NCBI GenBank assembly: GCA_964443135.1
Contig: CAYUBQ010000017.1
Span: 3,269 to 67,268 of the forward strand
Reading direction: 5' to 3'
Length of the DNA: 64,000 nt
From: JAIPEI01 sp964443135
Lineage (GTDB): Bacteria; Desulfobacterota; DSM-4660; Desulfatiglandales; HGW-15
Below, piece after piece: positions 16,185-23,647 of this stretch. The number at the start of each line of letters is the position of its first letter. Position 1 is the first letter of the stretch. A program made the position numbers and the translations under genes. The notes under the pieces are model-generated. The model had not been told where the DNA came from. It searched no databases and saw nothing but the letters and a program-made list of their open reading frames with translations.

Positions 16185-16280
16185 CTCCATCTTCTCCAGA
16201 AGATCGAAAGAGGGGCCGGTGGCCGTCTCGAAGACCCGTCTCTCAGACCGCAGTTCCTGGGCCGGACCAGGGAGAGTCGA
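16185..16280 (-). pseudogene. Diverged fragment of a trmJ-like gene
   Basis: About 95 bp aligns with the interior of trmJ (14271-14350). Shared stretches are GGGGCCGGTGGCCGTCT, CGCAGTTCC and GGGCCGGACCAG. In the minus-strand reading, peptide fragments such as ATGPSFDLLEKMEG correspond to ATGPSIDLVEAMEV of TrmJ, followed by a frame change. No start or SAM-site motifs are left. It lies in the 520-bp gap before the envelope operon and is too diverged to be a fresh duplicate. Confidence 0.6.
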
Positions 16281-16331
16281 AGTTGTGCGCGCACGCCTTT
16301 CCGCGGAGGGGCTCCGAAGCGGCAAAAGCGT

Positions 16332-16360
16332 TTGACAATCCCATGGGCGGTCGATAGAAT
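16332..16360 (+). promoter_or_regulatory. Strong sigma70-type promoter for the envelope-protein operon
   Basis: TTGACA (16332-16337), exactly 17 bp, TAGAAT (16355-16360). It stands 155 bp ahead of the first gene of the five-gene operon; no other candidate of this quality is nearby. Confidence 0.75.
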
Positions 16361-16514
16361 GCCCTCGATTCCGAGACCGCCTCCGCTGCAGGGACGGCCT
16401 GATCACCCCAACGCTTCCGCTCGAAGACAGGATCGAAGGAAGGCCATATCCCAACCGACCCAAGGCATCATCATTGCCTCTCGCACGGCCATCCGGCCCA
16501 GGTGAGGATCAACC

Positions 16515-17195
16515 GTGAAATCGTCGAACTGGTTCACCGTCCTCGTGGTCGTTCTGCTCGCCGCCTGCCTGCTCGCCCCCGCGGGGAGCCGGGGCTTCTC
16601 CTTCCGGGAGAGCGAGGACCGAGAAGCCGAGGAGCGCCGCCGGTCGGCGGAGCAACGCGCCGCGGAGATCGAGCGCCTGCTCGCCGTCCCCTGCGACGAG
16701 AAGCTGAAGAAACGGAAGATCGCCCTGATCATCGGGGAGCAGGTGGAGACCCAGGGCATCGTCTACGAGCCCGGTAAGTACGGCCCCCTGTTCCGGGAGA
16801 TCAGCCGCCGCCTGAGGGATCTCGGGCTGAGGACCTACACCCGGGAGCAGATCCGGGCCCAGATCGCCGCGGAGGAGGTCAAGGCCTTCCTGAACAACGA
16901 CGTGGACGCGGCGGCCACCGCGGCGCAGAGGCTCGGCGCCGGCTACTTCCTGCGCGGGATGATCCGTTCCAAGGTGCGGATGAACCCCGTGGTCCGGACC
17001 GAGGAGGTGTTCGTGACCATGGCCTTCACCCTGGTGGACGCGTCGGGCCGGACCCTCTCGACCGTGACCGCCGGAGGGGACGCCTACTCGGGTCCGGACC
17101 CCATGGAGACGGCGCTTCGCATCGTTCGAAACGAGGCCGACCTGGCCGTGGCCAGGCTCTATCACGACTTCTGCCTGAACGGGCCCAAGCGGTGA
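16515..17195 (+). CDS. Secreted protein, possibly FlgO/CsgG N-terminal-like
   Basis: A 226-residue protein starting at GTG. It has a signal peptide (VLVVVLLAACLLAPAGSRG) but no clear lipobox. After a charged helix (about 35-60) comes an alpha/beta region: RKIALIIGEQVE, a REISRRLRDLG helix, AAQRLGAGYFLRGMI, and VTMAFTLVDASGRTLST. This order of strand-helix-(LG..Y.+.G.+)-strand resembles the FlgO/CsgG/LpoB nucleotide-like fold. That match is by eye and moderate. It leads an operon with FlgT-, CsgG- and FlgP-like genes, with a start just 42 bp before the next gene's start codon region. I infer an envelope assembly role. Confidence 0.6.
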   Translation: MKSSNWFTVLVVVLLAACLLAPAGSRGFSFRESEDREAEERRRSAEQRAAEIERLLAVPCDEKLKKRKIALIIGEQVETQGIVYEPGKYGPLFREISRRLRDLGLRTYTREQIRAQIAAEEVKAFLNNDVDAAATAAQRLGAGYFLRGMIRSKVRMNPVVRTEEVFVTMAFTLVDASGRTLSTVTAGGDAYSGPDPMETALRIVRNEADLAVARLYHDFCLNGPKR

Positions 17196-17236
17196 GGGGC
17201 TGCGCACAGGTCAGTCCGGGAGAGACGGGAAGAACC

Positions 17237-18634
17237 ATGAGCAAAGAGACCATGACCATGGAACAAAACGCGGCAGGCCGTCGCACCCGGGCCTTTCTCG
17301 GGATCGGCGCACTCTGCCTTGCGCTGCTCCTGTCTCCCCTGCCGGGGCGCGCGCAGCCCGAGTCGATCGTGGTGTCGGCGGAGGGGCTGGCCGATCCGGA
17401 GGCCGAGACCTACCAGCGCGACAAGGGGCTCATCCTGGACGCGCTTCGCGAGGACGCGCGGCGTCAGGTGGTCGAAAAGGCCGTGGGCACGTTCGTGGAG
17501 AGCGCCACCCTGGTCGAGAACTACGAGCTGATCCACGACCGGGTGCTCACCCGATCCAAGGGCCTCATCAAGAGAATCGTCAAGGAGAGCGATCCCTGGC
17601 TGGGGGAAGACGGCTTCATGCACATGCTCCTGAAGGCCGAGGTCTACCTGACCGGTGTCCGGGAGGCGGTCGAGACCATGAGCCGGGCCGAGCGGTTGAA
17701 CCTGATCCAGGAGCACGGCAACCCCCGCATCGCCGTCTCCGTGAGCGTCCGGGACGCGGAGCGGGGCACGAACGTCCCGCCCGAGCGATCGGCCATCGCG
17801 GAGAACGTCGTCAAGGAGCGCATCTCCGGCTTCGGCTACCGGGTCTGGTCGGAGCGGGAGAAAGGGCAGGGAGAAGAGGACTTCGAGATCCACGGCGAGG
17901 TCAAGTTCATGCCCCGCAGCGTGAGGCTCGAGGCCTCCGGCCTGACCCTCACCAAGTACGTGCTCACCTCATGGACGGTCAACTGCACGGCGAGCGACAC
18001 CGGGGAGGAGATCTACTTCAACACCAAGGTCCCCAAGAGCAAGGGCTGGGCGAGCGAGGACGAGGCCCTGGAGGAGATCGGACGGCTCATCGGGCGGGAG
18101 TTCTCCCGGGAGTTCTTCGAGGACCACCTCATGCGGCCGTCCCGCATCTTCCAGCTGCAGGTGGCCGGTCTTCCCGACTACGACACGGGCATGCTTCTCA
18201 AGAAGGAGCTGATCGGGCTTCGCCCCGTCCTGAACGTGGACCTGAGAGATTTCGACGCGGACGGGCAGTCGGTGTACGAGGTGGAGTTCTCGGGAAAACG
18301 GGGGAACTTCGTACGGATCGTGAACGACACCGTGGTCAAGCCCCTGAACCTGAAGCTCGAGGCCGACGTGTTCCGTCTGACGGCGGCCCGGGGGGACTCG
18401 GTGGACCTGGCCTTCCGCCCGGAAGGGGACGTGGACGAAGTCGTCAGGAAGTTCGAGGAGATGCCCCCGGCTTCGCTCGCCGACGCTCCCGCGGGACGAC
18501 TGGAGAGCCTGGATCTGGCCGAGGCCTCCATGAAGAAGGTGGCCGAGATCAACCCCGACGCGGCCCGAAAGCTCGGCGGCGGGGAACCGGATCCGCCCGC
18601 AGCGGGCGGAATGAAAGCGGTCGAGGAGTTTTGA
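17237..18634 (+). CDS. Secreted protein with FlgT-like N-terminal domain
   Basis: A 465-residue protein with a signal peptide (LGIGALCLALLLSPLPGRAQ). The segment after it (QRDKGLILDALREDARRQVV, then VESATLVENYELIHDRVL and SKGLIKRIVKE) follows the pattern of the FlgT N-terminal domain. Later regions (residues about 170-440) hold two or three more alpha/beta repeats, including FNTKVPKSKGWASEDEALEEIG and YDTGMLLKKELIGL. FlgT builds the periplasmic H ring in Vibrio flagella. ATG 17237 is preceded by GGGAAGAA; the frame is open to 17192. Periplasmic localisation is expected. The match beyond the N-terminal domain is uncertain. Confidence 0.65.
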   Translation: MSKETMTMEQNAAGRRTRAFLGIGALCLALLLSPLPGRAQPESIVVSAEGLADPEAETYQRDKGLILDALREDARRQVVEKAVGTFVESATLVENYELIHDRVLTRSKGLIKRIVKESDPWLGEDGFMHMLLKAEVYLTGVREAVETMSRAERLNLIQEHGNPRIAVSVSVRDAERGTNVPPERSAIAENVVKERISGFGYRVWSEREKGQGEEDFEIHGEVKFMPRSVRLEASGLTLTKYVLTSWTVNCTASDTGEEIYFNTKVPKSKGWASEDEALEEIGRLIGREFSREFFEDHLMRPSRIFQLQVAGLPDYDTGMLLKKELIGLRPVLNVDLRDFDADGQSVYEVEFSGKRGNFVRIVNDTVVKPLNLKLEADVFRLTAARGDSVDLAFRPEGDVDEVVRKFEEMPPASLADAPAGRLESLDLAEASMKKVAEINPDAARKLGGGEPDPPAAGGMKAVEEF

Positions 18635-18724
18635 GCCGCCGGCCGGGGAGACCCGGCGGGCGGGTGTCATGAGGTTTTTCCCGGACCGGTGCGTCCGGAC
18701 ATCTTTTCCATCGAGGAGGAGTCC

Positions 18725-19495
18725 ATGAAAGGGTTTTCCGTTTCCATTGTTCTGCTGTTCGTTGTGGGCCTGCTTGCCGGATGCACCACCACCGGCGCCG
18801 GAAGCAGCCCGTCCGCCCGGGCCAACGCCCAGGCGGACGCCGCCATGTACCAGCCGGTGGAGTACCTGAACGCCGGCGTCCAGGGTCCGCCCCTGATCGT
18901 GCTTCCAGGCCAGATCAAGAGCAACAACGCCACCTTCACCCAGCGCATCACCGCCAACAACATCGCGGACTACGGCGAGCTCGAGCTCTCCCAGGCCAAC
19001 TTCCGGGTCCTGGAGCGGACCGACCTGGGTCCCCTGCTGGACGAGGTGACCCTGGCCGCGAACATGGGGGACCCCCAGGCCCTCGAGAAGTTCAAGCGGG
19101 GCAAGTTCAAGTCCACCAAGTGGTTCGTCAAGTTCGACATCCTCAAGGCCGAGCCCGTGGCCGAGGCCCAGCGGGGCTTCGACGGCCGCGCCGCCGGCGC
19201 CATCCTGGGTACGGTGATCGGCGGCCGGAGCGGTGCGGTGACCAGAACCGGGGTCGGCTCGGTCAGCGCGGGCGAGGCCGCGGGGGTCTGGATCGTGGGG
19301 CTCCGGTACAAGGTCCTGGACGCCTCCACCACCGAGCAGATGGCCACCGGGTACTTCGAGCAGAAGATGGAGATGGGTTCCAGCGCGGGGTCGATCCTGG
19401 GCTTCTCCTCGGGCGAAAGCCACCAGATCACCCTCGACACCATGGTCCAGCGGCTCGTCCAGGAGGCCGTGCAGGAGATCGACCGGCAGAAGTAG
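18725..19495 (+). CDS. CsgG/HfaB-family outer-membrane lipoprotein
   Basis: A 256-residue protein with lipobox LLAGC (Cys20). The body matches the CsgG family: QRITANNIADYGELELSQ, FRVLERTDLGPLLDEV, KSTKWFVKFDILKAEPV, then a glycine-rich loop (AGAILGTVIGGRSGAV), LRYKVLDASTTEQMATGYFEQKM, and a C-terminal helix. CsgG forms a nonameric outer-membrane pore exporting curli subunits; HfaB anchors holdfast fibres. No curli subunit (csgA/csgB) or holdfast gene is in the window. ATG 18725 follows GAGGAGGA. As part of this operon it may form a ring or channel with the FlgT- and FlgP-like proteins. Confidence 0.85.
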   Translation: MKGFSVSIVLLFVVGLLAGCTTTGAGSSPSARANAQADAAMYQPVEYLNAGVQGPPLIVLPGQIKSNNATFTQRITANNIADYGELELSQANFRVLERTDLGPLLDEVTLAANMGDPQALEKFKRGKFKSTKWFVKFDILKAEPVAEAQRGFDGRAAGAILGTVIGGRSGAVTRTGVGSVSAGEAAGVWIVGLRYKVLDASTTEQMATGYFEQKMEMGSSAGSILGFSSGESHQITLDTMVQRLVQEAVQEIDRQK

Positions 19496-19536
19496 CGCCG
19501 CTGGAGCAGGGACCCGGTCGACCGAAGAAAGGGAAC

Positions 19537-20628
19537 ATGGACTCAGGCGATTCCCGGCAACAAAGGCGCCGCCCGGTCTCGAGGGCGGCGCTTTTCACCG
19601 CACTGGCCGTGGCGCTCTTTGCGCTTTCCGGGCCTTCCGCGGCCCAGGAGGTGCCGTTCGAGCCCTATGTGGAGCCCCACCCGGACGGGCGGATCGACTG
19701 GGACCGCGGCCTCGTCTACGGCGTGGGCAAGGGGTACCTGCATTTGAACCGCGGTTCCAGGCCGAACGCCCTGCGCGCGGCCCGGGCCCTGGCCCTCCAG
19801 TCCATCCTCGAGACGGCCGCGGGCGTGCGGCTGGACGACCGGGACACCCTGGAGAGCCTGGGTGCCTCCGGCCGCGTGGAGATCCGGCTCGAGGCCCTGG
19901 TCCGCTACGAGGAGCACGAGACGGCCTGGGTGAAGGAGGGGGACCGGCCCCACGTCCGCGTGGTCTACCGGGCGCCCCTCAAGGGGGTCGAGGGGTTGAC
20001 CCGCCGCCTGATCTCCCACCTCCGGGAGGCCCCCTCCGAGTGGGACCGTTTCCCCGTGCAGCAGCCGGCGCCCGCCGGCCCCGACCGCGCCGGCCCCTGG
20101 CTGGTGGTGGACGCCCGGGACCTCCCCTCCGGCGAGACCGTCCAGCCCGCGCTCTTTCCCCGCCTCCTCACGCCGGAAGGCGACACCCTCTACGACCTGG
20201 AATCGGTCCGCGAGGCGGCTCTGGTGGAACGCGGCATGGCCCGGTACGTCACGCTCAGCCGCGCCCACGACGAGCTTCTGGCCACGGGGGCCCGGTTCCT
20301 GGCCCGCCTGCGCAGCCTCCTCTCGGTGCGGGGGGCCTGGGCCCAGGACGGCCGGAAGCGGAAGAAGCGGGGCGCGTTCGTCATCACCAGCGCCAAGCAG
20401 GCGCAGGGGCTCGAGAAGACCAACCTGATCATCAGCGAGGAGGATGCCGGGAAGATCCGCGCCGAGGACGCCTCGAGCGACATCCTCCGGGAGTGCCGCG
20501 TCATCGTGATCGTCTCCGGCACGGTCGGAGGCATCGAAGGAAAGCTGAGGTCGATCCCGGCCTGGACGACGGCCGCGAACGAGAAGGGGGTCGACGGGAG
20601 CATCGCGAGCGCGTGGCCGGGACGTTGA
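19537..20628 (+). CDS. LPP20/FlgP-like secreted protein
   Basis: A 363-residue protein with a signal peptide (LFTALAVALFALSGPSAAQ). Its start (IDWDRGLVYGVGKGYL, then ARALALQSILETAAGVRLDD) is the signature of LPP20/FlgP-like proteins. The second half also fits long members of that family: a LVVDARDL...ALFPRLLTPEGDTLYD block, then TNLIISEEDAGKIRAED and ILRECRVIVIVSG near the end. FlgP forms an outer-membrane-associated flagellar disc in Vibrio and Campylobacter. No Cys lipobox is seen. Its stop overlaps the cyclase start by 16 bp. A role in a flagellar or CsgG-associated outer ring is an inference from family and operon. Confidence 0.7.
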   Translation: MDSGDSRQQRRRPVSRAALFTALAVALFALSGPSAAQEVPFEPYVEPHPDGRIDWDRGLVYGVGKGYLHLNRGSRPNALRAARALALQSILETAAGVRLDDRDTLESLGASGRVEIRLEALVRYEEHETAWVKEGDRPHVRVVYRAPLKGVEGLTRRLISHLREAPSEWDRFPVQQPAPAGPDRAGPWLVVDARDLPSGETVQPALFPRLLTPEGDTLYDLESVREAALVERGMARYVTLSRAHDELLATGARFLARLRSLLSVRGAWAQDGRKRKKRGAFVITSAKQAQGLEKTNLIISEEDAGKIRAEDASSDILRECRVIVIVSGTVGGIEGKLRSIPAWTTAANEKGVDGSIASAWPGR

Positions 20629-22745
20629 AACCCCGTCAGCCGCAGAGCCGTCTCGTCCGAAACCATCTCCTCCTGTCCATCTTTCTCACCCTCCTGATCA
20701 CGGCCGCAGCCGCGGCACTCTACCGCTCCAACGGTTTTCGCAGCGCCGACCAGGCCCTCTACGACGCCCACTTCCGATGGCGCGGTCCGGGAAAGGTCAC
20801 CGGAAAGACGGTCCTGGTCCTCATGGACCAGGAGAGCGCGGAGCGGCTGGGACGAAAAAAGGGCTCCTGGAGCCGGTCCCACATGGCCCGCGCCCTGGAG
20901 AACCTCCGCAACGCCGGGGCCGGCGTGATCGGCCTGGACCTGGTGTTCTTCGCGCCCGGCGACGACCCGGGGACGGACCGGGCCCTCGCCGCCGCCATGG
21001 AGCGCTGCTCCAACGTGGTCCTGGCCTGGTACGTGGCCGTGGAGGGACGAAGTGAGGTCCGGCCCCTGCCCCTGTTCCGGGAGGCCATGATCGGGGACGG
21101 GTTCGTCAACATGGTGCCCGACCCGGACGGCGTGCTCCGCAAGATCCCCTTTCTGAGCATCAAACCGGTGGCGGAAGGGGTGGCGGTCTTTCCCAGCTTT
21201 TCCCTGGAGATGGTCCGGGCCTACCGCAACCTGGACTTCGCCCTCGACTTCAGCCACCAGGACCACTTTCTCCTGGGCGGCCAGGACGAGTCCCGCCTTC
21301 GCCTGCCCTTCCCGGACCTGCGCATCAACTACGCAGGAACGGAGGATGCGTTCGACCGCCTCACCTACGCGGATGTGGTGGAGGACCGGATCGAACCGGA
21401 CCGGGTGCAAGGCAAGATCGTCCTGATCGGAAGCGCCCTTCCCACGGACAAGGACTTTTTCGCCACGCCCTTCTCCGGCACCTCCGGGGTGGAGGAGCGG
21501 TACGGCGAGACCTTCGGGAAGGTGCTCACCGGCGAGTTCGAGCGGAAGACGGCCGGGGTGGCCTGCCACGCCCACGCCGTCGAGACCATCCTGATGGAGA
21601 AGCAGATCCGCCGCGCCGGATCGAGCAGCGTCCTGATCCTGATCCTGCTCTCGGGTCTGCTGGGACTGGTCTTCTACCCCCAGAGGCCGGGTGCGTTCTG
21701 GGGTCTGCTGATTCTGGCGGCGGCCTCCGGCCTCGCCCTGTTCCTGGCGCACCGGGCCTTCGCGGTGGACCGCACCTGGATCGAGATCGTGCCGGCCCTC
21801 TCGGTCCTGGGGGCCCAGTACGTGGCCGGCATCTCCGTCCAGCGGGCCTACAGCCGGAAGCGGGCCCAGGTCGTCACGGGCCTCTTCGGCAAGTACGTCT
21901 CCCGGGGGGTGGTGGACGATCTCCTCCGCGGCCGCATCGACTCCAGCCTGGAAGGGCGAAGCGTCGAGGTGACGGTCCTCTTCTCCGACCTCCGCGGCTT
22001 CACCTCCATCTCGGAGAGCCTCTCCCCCCGGGAGACCGGTCTCCTCCTGAACAGCTACTTCGACGCCATGATCCCGACGGTCTTTCACCACGGCGGCACC
22101 CTGGACAAGCTGATCGGGGACGCGGTCATGGCCTTTTTCGGGGCCCCGGCCGAGCTCCGGGATCACCCGTCCCGGGCGGCCCTGACCGCGCTGGACATGG
22201 TGCGTTCCCTGGAGGAGCTCCGAGCGCGTTCGGACGTGCCGGGCGTGGAGCGGCTGGCCATGGGGATCGGGCTCAACACGGGGCAGGTGACGGCCGGGAA
22301 CCTCGGGAGCCAGAGCTTCATGGACTACACCGTGATCGGGGACACGGTGAACCTGGCCTCCCGCCTCGAGGGATTGACCAAGCCCTACCGGACCACCGTG
22401 ATCGTGAGCGGAGAGACCGCGGAGCGGCTGGACGAGCGGTTCCTGCTCCGGGAGCTGGACCGGGTGCGGGTCAAGGGCAAGGACCGTCCGGTGACCGTCC
22501 ATGAGCTGGTGGGGCTGGAGGAGGAGGTGGACCCGGCCCGAAAGCAGGCCGTCCGGGTCTTTGAGGAAGGCCTTTCCTTCTACCGGAAGCAGGAGTGGGG
22601 CCACGCGGAAAAGGCATTCCAGGAGGCCCTGGCCCTGGATCCCGGCGACGGGCCGGCCGCCCTTTACCAGGAGCGCGTCAGCCGTTTTCGCAACGCTCCG
22701 CCCCCCCTGGAGTGGGAGGGCGTCACCGTGTTCGACAGCAAGTGA
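20613..22745 (+). CDS. CHASE2-domain adenylate cyclase with C-terminal TPR
   Basis: A protein of about 710 residues starting at GTG. An N-terminal membrane helix (LLLSIFLTLLITAAAAAL) is followed by an extracytoplasmic CHASE2 domain (about 40-345: TVLVLMDQESAERLG, GVIGLDLVFF, GKIVLIGSALPTDKDFFATP). Then come membrane helices (about 350-425) and a class III cyclase domain. Metal aspartates are in VLFSDLRGFTSI (about 455) and KLIGDAVMAFFG, with IGDTVNLASRLEG completing the site. The end carries a TPR-like hairpin (RVFEEGLSFYRKQEW...LALDPGDGPA). It makes cAMP (or possibly cGMP) in response to an envelope signal. Its overlap with the FlgP-like gene suggests it monitors or is expressed with that assembly. 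Confidence 0.88.
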   Translation: MAGTLKPRQPQSRLVRNHLLLSIFLTLLITAAAAALYRSNGFRSADQALYDAHFRWRGPGKVTGKTVLVLMDQESAERLGRKKGSWSRSHMARALENLRNAGAGVIGLDLVFFAPGDDPGTDRALAAAMERCSNVVLAWYVAVEGRSEVRPLPLFREAMIGDGFVNMVPDPDGVLRKIPFLSIKPVAEGVAVFPSFSLEMVRAYRNLDFALDFSHQDHFLLGGQDESRLRLPFPDLRINYAGTEDAFDRLTYADVVEDRIEPDRVQGKIVLIGSALPTDKDFFATPFSGTSGVEERYGETFGKVLTGEFERKTAGVACHAHAVETILMEKQIRRAGSSSVLILILLSGLLGLVFYPQRPGAFWGLLILAAASGLALFLAHRAFAVDRTWIEIVPALSVLGAQYVAGISVQRAYSRKRAQVVTGLFGKYVSRGVVDDLLRGRIDSSLEGRSVEVTVLFSDLRGFTSISESLSPRETGLLLNSYFDAMIPTVFHHGGTLDKLIGDAVMAFFGAPAELRDHPSRAALTALDMVRSLEELRARSDVPGVERLAMGIGLNTGQVTAGNLGSQSFMDYTVIGDTVNLASRLEGLTKPYRTTVIVSGETAERLDERFLLRELDRVRVKGKDRPVTVHELVGLEEEVDPARKQAVRVFEEGLSFYRKQEWGHAEKAFQEALALDPGDGPAALYQERVSRFRNAPPPLEWEGVTVFDSK

Positions 22746-22787
22746 TGTGCGGAAAAGCCGACTCCTTCTTGGTCCTCGCGAGGTTTT

Positions 22788-23081
22788 CACACCCAAGTCC
22801 TCCAGGAATTTTATGTGACTGTCACGGGCAAGCTTGACGTGCCCCTGGATCCGAAAACCGCCGAAGAGGTTGTTCGAAATTTGGCCGTTTTGCCGCTTGT
22901 ACAAATCGACGCCGAAATCATTCTTGCAGCGATCGGCAGGGGTCGCCTCCTGCGGTTTTCCTTTTGGGACGCGCTCATTGTGGAAGCCGCAGTTGCCGGT
23001 GGCGCCGACCGGCTGCTTTCCGAGGATCTGCAGCACGGCCAAGTCATAGATGACCTCAAAGTTGAAAATCCTTTCATATGA
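22788..23081 (+). pseudogene. N-terminally truncated PIN-domain toxin (VapC-like) remnant
   Basis: The frame reads TQVLQEFYVTVTGKL and continues to LLRFSFWDALIVEAAVAGGA and LLSEDLQHGQ, then ENPF. These match the second half of a PIN RNase, including the SFWDA aspartate and the SEDLQ region. The first half, with the catalytic LDTNV-type Asp, is missing; upstream sequence in frame runs into the end of the cyclase gene. GTG 22815 could start an 88-residue product, but that would lack the active site. Confidence 0.7.
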
Positions 23082-23123
23082 AAATGGTTATCGACTGAGA
23101 GATGGGGGACGCCCTTCAAATTT

Positions 23124-23177
23124 GATGGAGTCGTAAATAGCCTGAATCCTGTGAGCGGGTTTTTGCGAATGCGTCAA
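23124..23177 (+). repeat. Internally deleted copy (R6) of the dispersed element
   Basis: Left end GATGGAGTCGTAAATAGCCTGAATCC joins directly to the right end GTGAGCGGGTTTTTGCGAATGCGTCAA. About 50 bp of the middle is missing. It lies between the PIN remnant and the ilv leader region. Confidence 0.75.
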
Positions 23178-23286
23178 TGATGGGGCCAAGACGGTCCTAG
23201 GGATCTACTCGAACAAGCTGCTGAGCCGCCTGTATTTGAAAAGCTTCATGGAGCTGCAGGCCAAGGGAGAGGATGTTTTTTTGGGC

Positions 23287-23315
23287 TTGACATGGGCGTG
23301 GGGTTCTGGGATAGA
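23287..23315 (+). promoter_or_regulatory. Probable promoter of the ilv leader/operon
   Basis: TTGACA (23287-23292), 17 bp, GATAGA (23310-23315). Start of transcription would be near 23322, giving a leader RNA of about 325 nt before ilvB. Confidence 0.55.
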
Positions 23316-23349
23316 TACCCCACACTCGGAACGATAGGCGCGAGAAGAG

Positions 23350-23472
23350 ATGAAAGACATTTTGGACAGCATCATCCGCATTACCAGCGCAGCAGGGATC
23401 CTCGCATCCTTGTTGCTCGCGGTAGTTGTACGCGTACTCGGACGCGGATCCGGGGGCCTGGCGATGACCTGA
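23350..23472 (+). CDS. Putative branched-chain amino acid leader peptide of the ilv operon
   Basis: A 40-codon ORF beginning MKDILDSIIRI, with the dense regulatory run ILASLLLAVVVRVL at residues 17-30 and ending in TGA. Of these 14 residues, ten are Leu, Val or Ile. AG-rich sequence (GAGAAGAG) precedes ATG. Twenty-six bases after the stop begins a perfect terminator hairpin, and ilvB starts 175 bp after the stop. This is the layout of the E. coli ilvB and ilvGMEDA leaders: a ribosome stalled on scarce Leu/Val/Ile codons lets a different RNA fold form and prevents termination. I infer the function from architecture; the peptide has no sequence relative I can name. Confidence 0.75.
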   Translation: MKDILDSIIRITSAAGILASLLLAVVVRVLGRGSGGLAMT

Positions 23473-23498
23473 TCGTGCTGTAGATGTTCGACGACAAG

Positions 23499-23536
23499 AT
23501 CCGCTGCCAGGCTCCTCCCGGCAGCGGATTTTTTTT
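23499..23536 (+). terminator. Intrinsic terminator / attenuator upstream of ilvB
   Basis: Perfect 10-bp stem ATCCGCTGCC (23499-23508) with GGCAGCGGAT (23520-23529), an 11-nt loop, and a run of eight T (23529-23536). A competing pairing exists between CCGGGGGCCTGG (23450-23461, inside the leader ORF) and CCAGGC...CCCGG (23507-23521). This would disrupt the terminator stem, as expected of an antiterminator. Confidence 0.85.
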
Positions 23537-23540
23537 GCAA

Positions 23541-23558
23541 GGCTGCCGGCCGGCAGCC
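23541..23558. repeat. Perfect 18-bp palindrome after the attenuator
   Basis: GGCTGCCGG-CCGGCAGCC, immediately after the T-run. It shares the GGCAGC/GCTGCC motif with the terminator arms, so it might also pair with them and add a further alternative fold. Confidence 0.5.
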
Positions 23559-23647
23559 ACACCGAGAGAACGCTTGCACCGGGCGACCCTTCATGGGGTG
23601 GGCCGGAACCGACCCGGAACGACCGGGTGGACGAAAGGGAGAGAAAC

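Noticed and set aside
20190..23042. A 950-codon open frame on the minus strand, antisense to the FlgP-like and cyclase genes
   Set aside because: It mirrors the codon structure of the plus-strand genes in a GC-rich sequence, has His/Gly/Val-rich nonsense composition and no domain; the plus-strand genes have clear motifs.
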